From an uncultured Pirellulaceae bacterium (GTDB lineage: Bacteria > Planctomycetota > Planctomycetia > Pirellulales > Pirellulaceae): DNA of 12,064 nucleotides. The DNA is taken from positions 1 through 12,064 of the forward strand of contig CAKQNH010000060.1 of the NCBI GenBank assembly GCA_934255105.1, written 5' to 3'. The number at the start of each line of letters is the position of its first letter. The stretch's first letter is position 1. Made by a program: the position numbers and the translations under genes. Below, piece after piece: positions 7,669 to 12,064 of this stretch. The notes beneath the pieces were generated by a model. It did not search any database. It saw nothing but the letters and a program-made list of their open reading frames with translations, and was not told the DNA's origin.

Positions 7669-9138
7669 ATGCCAGACAACGCATTACTCAACACCAGTCG
7701 TCGAAACTTTCTGGCCACTTCGGCCGCCGCGGGAGGATCGCTGATCCTGACCGGTACGCGCGCCTCGGGCCAAATCAATGGGGCCAATGACCGGTTGCGG
7801 GTGGCGGTGGCCGGAGTCAATTCGCGCGGCAAGGGGCATCTCAGCGGCTTTTTGGAGCAGCCAAACGTAGAGGTAGCTTGGGTCATCGATCCCGATAAAA
7901 AAGTGCTTGAAAGAACAATGCGGTTGGTCGAGGAGCAATCGGGTGGCAAATCCAAACCGAAGGGGACGACCGATGTGCGGATTGCACTGGAGGACAAATC
8001 GCTCGATGCGATCTCGGTGGCCACTCCTCATCACTGGCATTCGCTGATCACGATCTGGGCGGCTCAAGCTGGTAAGCACGTCTACGTGGAAAAACCGATG
8101 AGCCACGATGTGGGAGAAGGGCGTGTCGTGGTCGAAGCGCAAAAGAAATATGGCGTGGTGATCCAACACGGCACGCAGAGTCGTAGTAGTGCGCAGATTG
8201 CCGGTCTGCATGCGGCTATTCATGCAGGCAAGTTCGGACGTTTGAAAATTTCTTACGGCTACTGCTGCAAACCGCGCGGGTCGATTGGCTTTGAGCCCAT
8301 CTCCGAGCCACCCGCCTATTTGGATTGGGACCTGTGGCGGGGTCCTGCCGACATTCAAGAGTTTCACGCCAACTATGTACACTACGATTGGCACTGGTTC
8401 TGGAAGACCGGCAACGGCGACCTAAATAATCAAGGGACGCACCAACTGGATATCGCCCGCTGGGCCATCGATCCCGATCAGACTCACCCCGTGAAGGCTA
8501 TGGCCATCGGCGGTAGGTTCCAGTGGAACGATCAAGGAGAGACGCCCAATACTATGTTTGCCTTGGCCGAGTATCCCAATGGCCAACAGGTCTTCTTCAA
8601 TGTTAGAAACGTCGGCTACGAAGGCTATGAAAAGCAGGTCGAGAACGAGTACTACTTCGAAGATGGCGGTCGCATCGTGCGCGGCCAGTACTACGCCAAG
8701 GGGAGTAGCGAAGGGGAGAAGGTCCAAGTCGAAGATGGTCCAGTAACCCCAGGCGGCAATTGGGGCGCGTTTGTCGCCGCTTGTCGCGCTGGTGATCCAA
8801 GTCTGGCCAATGGCACCGCGCAGGAGGCCCATACCAGTTGTGTGCTCGGCCACTTGATGAACAATTCCTATCGCTTGGGAGAGCAGATGCCGTTCAACAA
8901 ACGCGCTGGGCGGTTTGGCGACAATGCGGACGCAGCCGAACATTTCGGACGCTTGCATGACATCATGGCCGACGGCGTTGGCCTTCCGCAAGATGGTAGC
9001 CAATACACGGTCGGTCCCACGTTAATCTTTGATCCACAGACCGAGCAGCACACTGGCGAACATGCGCTGGCAGCCAACGCTCTGCTCAAGGACACCAACC
9101 GGCCAGGATACGAAATCCCTGCGGTTGCTAGTGTCTAG
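7669..9138 (+). CDS. Tat-exported Gfo/Idh/MocA-family oxidoreductase
   Basis: A 489-residue NAD(P)-dependent dehydrogenase of the glucose-fructose oxidoreductase/inositol dehydrogenase family, members of which oxidise sugars or polyols. A twin-arginine signal (SRRNFLAT, residues 10-17) precedes a hydrophobic, Ala/Gly-rich stretch. The Rossmann fold starts near residue 43 (RLRVAVAGVNSRG). The family's catalytic EKP motif is E141-K142-P143 (HVYVEKPMSHD). The second-half active-site region is GNGDLNNQGTHQLDIARW, with H258 and D261. Such exported proteins usually carry their cofactor out tightly bound, as known for Zymomonas glucose-fructose oxidoreductase. The start is set by the GGAG at 7655. 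The divergent neighbour is a secreted heme/propeller protein, so a shared oxidative route in the periplasm is plausible but inferred. Substrate unknown; the family is highly expanded in planctomycetes. Confidence 0.94.
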   Translation: MPDNALLNTSRRNFLATSAAAGGSLILTGTRASGQINGANDRLRVAVAGVNSRGKGHLSGFLEQPNVEVAWVIDPDKKVLERTMRLVEEQSGGKSKPKGTTDVRIALEDKSLDAISVATPHHWHSLITIWAAQAGKHVYVEKPMSHDVGEGRVVVEAQKKYGVVIQHGTQSRSSAQIAGLHAAIHAGKFGRLKISYGYCCKPRGSIGFEPISEPPAYLDWDLWRGPADIQEFHANYVHYDWHWFWKTGNGDLNNQGTHQLDIARWAIDPDQTHPVKAMAIGGRFQWNDQGETPNTMFALAEYPNGQQVFFNVRNVGYEGYEKQVENEYYFEDGGRIVRGQYYAKGSSEGEKVQVEDGPVTPGGNWGAFVAACRAGDPSLANGTAQEAHTSCVLGHLMNNSYRLGEQMPFNKRAGRFGDNADAAEHFGRLHDIMADGVGLPQDGSQYTVGPTLIFDPQTEQHTGEHALAANALLKDTNRPGYEIPAVASV

Positions 9139-9188
9139 CAGGACGCGAGTGCCGAGTATAAACATGAGACAGGACCATGCACGCCTCA

Positions 9189-9216
9189 GTCGTCGATCGC
9201 TCCGCCGATCGTGGCT
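9189..9216 (-). repeat. Inverted diverged copy of the 9287-9410 repeat unit
   Basis: On the minus strand this reads AGCCACGATCGGCGGAGCGA then TCGACGAC, matching the array consensus over its core (GATCGGCGGAGCGATC) and its GACGAC/AACGAC end. It lies about 70 bp upstream of the array in the opposite orientation. Confidence 0.75.
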
Positions 9217-9286
9217 CTTCGTGAATGGTGCATGGGTAATGGCAACGTATGCGAGATTGCGGCTAAGCATCGGATCGGCGACTATG

Positions 9287-9410
9287 AGCGTCTGATCGAC
9301 GGAGCGATCAACGACAAAGCGTCTGATCGACGGAGCGATCAACGACGATGAGCATCTGATCGGCGGAGCGATCAACGACAAAGCGTCTGATCGGCGGAGC
9401 GATCAACGAC
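9287..9410. repeat. Four tandem copies of a 29-bp palindrome-containing repeat
   Basis: Copies are at 9287-9315, 9318-9346, 9351-9379 and 9382-9410, separated by 2, 4 and 2 bases, so the period is 31-33 bp. The unit is AGCRTCTGATCGRCGGAGCG followed by ATCAACGAC. Only two positions vary between copies (G/A at each R). Each unit contains an inverted repeat, TGATCG / CGATCA, around a 6-base loop. The array ends 41 bp before the decarboxylase start codon. Confidence 0.95.
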
Positions 9411-9434
9411 TATCATGTATATCTGTGAACAGTT

Positions 9435-9442
9435 AAGGTGAG
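9435..9442 (+). promoter_or_regulatory. Ribosome binding site of the decarboxylase gene
   Basis: AAGGTGAG lies 9 bases before the ATG at 9452 and resembles a Shine-Dalgarno sequence, which supports that start. Confidence 0.55.
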
Positions 9443-9451
9443 ATGTAGCGC

Positions 9452-10810
9452 ATGGATAACGAGAAAGCGAAGTTAGTTGCCGAGGCTACCCGCCTCGCGA
9501 TCCGCTATCTCAATTCGGGCAATTCGGTACCGGTCTTCCCCAGCGATCAATCGCTCGCTGCACTCGACCAGTTCGACACGGCTCTGCCAGAAGGCTCTGC
9601 CGATGGGCGAGCGATCCTGGAGTTGCTGGATCGCGTCGGTTCGCCGGCAACGGTGCGATCGACCGGGGGACGATACTTCGGTTTTGTCACCGGTAACAGC
9701 GAGCCTATTGCCAGTGCTGCGGCCGTCCTAGCTCTGGCGTGGGACCAGAATATCGCAGTGCCGGTCATGTCACCAATTGCATCTCGCTTGGATGCAATCG
9801 CAGCCGGGTGGATCTGCCAGCTACTGGGATTGCCTGAGTCATCGGTCGCATCGTTTTGTGCAGGTGCTTCGATTGCAAACTTGACATGCATTATCGCCGC
9901 CCGGGACGCAATCCTTGCCCGAGCGGGCTGGGACGTGAACGAGAAAGGTCTGTTTGGCGCACCGGAGATCCCGGTTGTCGTATCCGACGAATGCCATGTT
10001 TCCGTTGATAAAGCGCTTCGGCACGCAGGTTTTGGTCGCCAATCCGTCGTGCGCGTCGGAACCGACGATCTCGGCCGCATGATGGCAGAACGAATGCCGG
10101 CGATCACGAAACCATCGTTAGTTATCATGCAGGCAGGCAATGTCAACACCGGACACAGCGACCCTTTTGCGGAGATCATTCCACAAGTTCAACGCTACGG
10201 TGGATGGGTACACGTCGATGGTGCTTTTGGATTGTGGGCCGCTGCGTCGACACGGCAACGCCACCACGTTGCCGGGGCTGAACTGGCCGATTCCTGGGCC
10301 ACCGATGCACATAAATGGCTCAACGCCTCATACGATTCGGGGATCGCTATTTGTCGAAGAGCTGAAGACATGTTGCAGGCCATGTCCGTTGATGCGGCTT
10401 ATATTCCGGCGTCATCGGAAAGAATCCTCATGAAGATGAGCTTGCAGATGTCACAGCGTGCCCGTGGCATTGAAGCTTGGGCGATCATCGCCACAAAGGG
10501 CCGGCAAGGGATCGCCAACATGGTCGATCGCCACTGCGACTTGGCAAATCACATGGCACAGAAACTTGTCTCGGCAGGAGCCGAGCGGCTGGCCCCCGTA
10601 GGACTCAATCAGATGTTGTTTTCCTTTGGGACTGACGAGACGACTGATAAAGTCATCTCGGCAGTCCAACGCGATGGAACATGCTGGGTTGGCGGCACCA
10701 CGTGGAAGGGGCGACGAGCTATGCGGATTAATATTTGCGATACGTCGACAACAATCGATGACATCGACCGTTCGGCCGCAGCGATTGCGAACCAAATCAA
10801 GCTTGCATGA
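9452..10810 (+). CDS. Group II PLP-dependent amino acid decarboxylase-family enzyme (aspartate aminotransferase fold)
   Basis: A 452-residue fold-type I pyridoxal phosphate enzyme of the family that includes aromatic amino acid, glutamate and diaminobutyrate decarboxylases. GGRYFGFVTG near residue 70 matches the family's N-terminal substrate-side region. H182 (DECHVSVDKALRHAGFG) corresponds to the ring-stacking histidine. GNVNTGHSDPF (229-239, with D237) and H254-V-D256-GAFG cover the cofactor-binding segment. K288 in TDAHKWLN is the Schiff-base lysine. SQRARGIEAW (334-343) is a typical family helix. Annotation pipelines may call it an aspartate aminotransferase-family protein. The substrate cannot be deduced, and family members also include aldehyde-forming and lyase activities. 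No signal peptide, so cytoplasmic. A small open frame with its own strong ribosome site follows 28 bp later. Confidence 0.9.
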   Translation: MDNEKAKLVAEATRLAIRYLNSGNSVPVFPSDQSLAALDQFDTALPEGSADGRAILELLDRVGSPATVRSTGGRYFGFVTGNSEPIASAAAVLALAWDQNIAVPVMSPIASRLDAIAAGWICQLLGLPESSVASFCAGASIANLTCIIAARDAILARAGWDVNEKGLFGAPEIPVVVSDECHVSVDKALRHAGFGRQSVVRVGTDDLGRMMAERMPAITKPSLVIMQAGNVNTGHSDPFAEIIPQVQRYGGWVHVDGAFGLWAAASTRQRHHVAGAELADSWATDAHKWLNASYDSGIAICRRAEDMLQAMSVDAAYIPASSERILMKMSLQMSQRARGIEAWAIIATKGRQGIANMVDRHCDLANHMAQKLVSAGAERLAPVGLNQMLFSFGTDETTDKVISAVQRDGTCWVGGTTWKGRRAMRINICDTSTTIDDIDRSAAAIANQIKLA

Positions 10811-10827
10811 AGTACCTCAGCTTTTAC

Positions 10828-10832
10828 AGGAG
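10828..10832 (+). promoter_or_regulatory. Strong Shine-Dalgarno before a 57-codon open frame
   Basis: AGGAG lies 6 bases before the ATG at 10839, an ideal spacing. Most other starts in this window have no such site, so it is good evidence that translation starts, or once started, here. Confidence 0.6.
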
Positions 10833-10838
10833 AATATA

Positions 10839-11012
10839 ATGTGTGCCCGCCAACTAGCGTGGCTGTATTGCCTGAGTGGCTTGTTCAGTACGATCTCTGG
10901 AAAGATGGACGCTCAAAAGCCAAGCAGCTTGTCGAATAAGTGCGTCTCTGGTTCGCTAGTCGACAAGAACGTTGAGGCCATCTGCTGGTGTAACCTCGTC
11001 GATCGCTTCTAA
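10839..11012 (+). CDS. Possible small gene of 57 residues, unknown function (or remnant of a longer gene)
   Basis: The frame runs from an ATG with an ideal AGGAG site to a TAA. The product starts with a short hydrophobic stretch (RQLAWLYCLSGLFSTISG, residues 4-21) that could be a weak signal peptide or membrane segment, followed by a polar part with DAQKPSS. It has five cysteines (C2, C11, C35, C49, C51), the last two as CWC. I do not recognise a family. It begins 28 bp after the decarboxylase stop with no visible terminator between, so co-transcription is likely. The alternative is the surviving 5' end of a decayed exported-protein gene: the frame stops soon after the leader-like start, and the next 300 bp are non-coding. 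An in-frame start inside the decarboxylase gene exists but is less plausible. Confidence 0.4.
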   Translation: MCARQLAWLYCLSGLFSTISGKMDAQKPSSLSNKCVSGSLVDKNVEAICWCNLVDRF

Positions 11013-11318
11013 GCACCCACGCATAAGTTACTTGCTATATCAAACAACCTTGGTTGTCGCCCAATCGGCAACTATTCTTTCAAAGTTGCCTATTTGCGTT
11101 GCTGCAGTTGCATAGTTCCATTCGTCATCTTGCACTTTGCCTTTAGCGGCATAGCCGCGGATTTAGTTAGCCTGATAGGATGACTGCTGCCGCTCAAAAC
11201 GGAGCACGTTATACAAATTTGGGAAGTTCAATCATCATGCACCTCACGCAATTCGCACAACGAAAGTTCCTGCAACTTTGCCCTGTGCGCAGCCGAGCGT
11301 TGTACGAGGAGGACTTTG
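11013..11318. other. Spacer before the DUF4058 gene
   Basis: 306 bp without a convincing gene. It contains small inverted repeats: CAACC-TT-GGTTG near 11044-11055 and GCGGC-ATA-GCCGC at 11146-11158. Neither is followed by a T-run. A 31-codon open frame (11237-11332) overlaps the DUF4058 start but has no ribosome site. The sequence may also include decayed coding material downstream of the 57-codon frame. Confidence 0.5.
11307..11312 (+). promoter_or_regulatory. Strong Shine-Dalgarno of the DUF4058 gene
   Basis: AGGAGG with a 6-base spacer to the ATG at 11319; a textbook site that fixes this start. Confidence 0.8.
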
Positions 11319-12064
11319 ATGCCGATTCATGATTGGACGCGCGTATCTGCAGGCACTTTCCATTCGTTCCACAACGCCTGGATCACCCACTTGCAAGCCG
11401 CACTCAACACAGGTTTGCTTCCGCAACCCTACTATGCACTTGGCGAGCAGCAAGCGGGAGCGGTGGGACCGGACGTATTGACCCTTAACGGTCCCGAGGC
11501 AGTGCAGGCACCGAGCGAAGTATATGCGGTCGATCCTTTGGCTTCCAGCCCCACGGTGCGCTCCACGCGCGATGTGCCTCCGCAAGTCCACGCGACACAA
11601 GTGTTCGATGACGAGACAGCTTTTTATTTGAGTCGACAACGCAGGTTGGCGATTCGCCATGCTTCTGGGGATCGAGTCATCGCAATTATCGAGATCGTCG
11701 CCAAATCCAATCGTCACACGCGACTGGCGCTCGAGCAATTTGCGGACAAGGTGATCGGGGCGTTGCAGACTGGTGTGCACGTGGTGCTGATCGACCTCTA
11801 TCCACATGGCATGCACGATCCACACGGACTGCACGACTACGTGTGGAAGCGGATGTTGGCCGGGAGCTATCAGCCCGAAGCGGATCTGCCGCTGACACTG
11901 GTCTCCTACACCGCCGGGCAAACTATACAAGCTTGGATCGAGCCGATCGCCGTCGGTGCCACGTTGACGCCCATGCCGCTGTTTCTAACTCGCGAACATT
12001 ATATCTTGCTTCCGCTGGAACAGACCTACATACAGGCCTGGCAGGGGATGCCCGCCAGGTGGCA
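11319..12064 (+). CDS. DUF4058-family protein, N-terminal 248 residues (runs off the right edge)
   Basis: The frame is open from the ATG at 11319 to the window end. The N-terminus MPIHDWTRVSAGTFHSFHNA and the following WITHLQAALNTGLLPQPYYAL are, as I remember the family, typical of DUF4058 proteins common in planctomycetes and cyanobacteria. The middle contains IIEIVAKSN (E125, K129) and, after a helical stretch, VHVVLIDLYPHG (D159). The strand with E-x3-K followed by a helix and another strand recalls the core of PD-(D/E)XK nuclease-like folds, but activity has not been shown to my knowledge and the Asp-Glu-Lys set is not obviously complete here. No signal peptide, so cytoplasmic. The strong ribosome site supports the start. 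The family call is confident; the function is unknown. Confidence 0.85.
   Translation, partial: MPIHDWTRVSAGTFHSFHNAWITHLQAALNTGLLPQPYYALGEQQAGAVGPDVLTLNGPEAVQAPSEVYAVDPLASSPTVRSTRDVPPQVHATQVFDDETAFYLSRQRRLAIRHASGDRVIAIIEIVAKSNRHTRLALEQFADKVIGALQTGVHVVLIDLYPHGMHDPHGLHDYVWKRMLAGSYQPEADLPLTLVSYTAGQTIQAWIEPIAVGATLTPMPLFLTREHYILLPLEQTYIQAWQGMPARW

Larger units (their letters stand above)
9139..9451. other. Repeat-rich spacer between the oxidoreductase and decarboxylase genes
   Basis: This 313-bp stretch has no convincing gene. Its main content is a four-copy repeat array (9287-9410), an inverted related copy at 9189-9216, and a shortened related piece near 9266-9282 (AGCATCGGATCGGCGAC). A purine-rich ribosome site for the next gene ends the stretch. 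No classical terminator with a T-run was seen after 9138; the palindromic units could act in its place. Confidence 0.7.

Noticed and set aside
7684..8394. Minus-strand open frames of 236 and 124 codons
   Set aside because: They are shadows of the Gfo/Idh coding sequence.
9139..9451. Insertion sequence or integron-like element
   Set aside because: There is no transposase or integrase frame and no terminal inverted repeats with target duplications; the content is short tandem palindromic repeats only.
11244..11930. 228-codon minus-strand open frame
   Set aside because: It covers the start of the DUF4058 gene, which has a textbook ribosome site and recognisable family N-terminus on the plus strand.

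Overview
The window looks like chromosomal DNA of a planctomycete, most likely a Pirellulales (Rhodopirellula-like) organism. The evidence is a large secreted protein of the planctomycete/verrucomicrobial type (dehydrogenase-like propeller, HEAT-like repeats, C-terminal heme domain), a Tat-exported Gfo/Idh/MocA oxidoreductase, a Tat-exported calcineurin-like phosphoesterase, a DUF4058 protein, and long intergenic spacers full of short palindromic repeats. This assignment rests on gene content recognised by eye, not on a database search.

Layout. Positions 1-613 (minus strand) hold the N-terminal 204 residues of a MetR-like LysR regulator that runs off the left edge. It is divergent from metE (1036-3336, plus), the cobalamin-independent methionine synthase. 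The 422-bp spacer holds six copies of a 30-31 bp hairpin repeat and a perfect MetR-type box (921-933). After metE comes a 422-bp spacer with a 17-unit GTACGA hexanucleotide tract. A Tat-dependent metallophosphoesterase (3759-4688, plus) then converges, with a 3-bp gap, on the 875-residue propeller/HEAT/heme protein (4692-7319, minus). That gene is divergent from a Gfo/Idh/MocA oxidoreductase (7669-9138, plus) across a 349-bp spacer with a long imperfect hairpin. A repeat-rich spacer (9139-9451) precedes a group II PLP-dependent decarboxylase-like enzyme (9452-10810, plus), followed closely by a possible 57-codon gene (10839-11012) with a strong Shine-Dalgarno sequence. A DUF4058 gene (11319 onward, plus) runs off the right edge.

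How the genes fit together. metR and metE form the classic regulator/target pair, and the box beside metE supports this directly. The heme protein and the Gfo/Idh protein both carry export signals and share a divergent promoter region, which suggests, but does not prove, a shared role in oxidising a sugar or polyol outside the cytoplasm. The other genes show no clear functional link.

Novelty. I see no defence system, prophage, insertion sequence, CRISPR array, tRNA or rRNA. The least explained signal is in the spacers: two unrelated repeat arrays with the same architecture (about 31-bp period, hairpin in each unit), one with compensatory base changes, plus a long hairpin leader and a stop-free hexamer tract.
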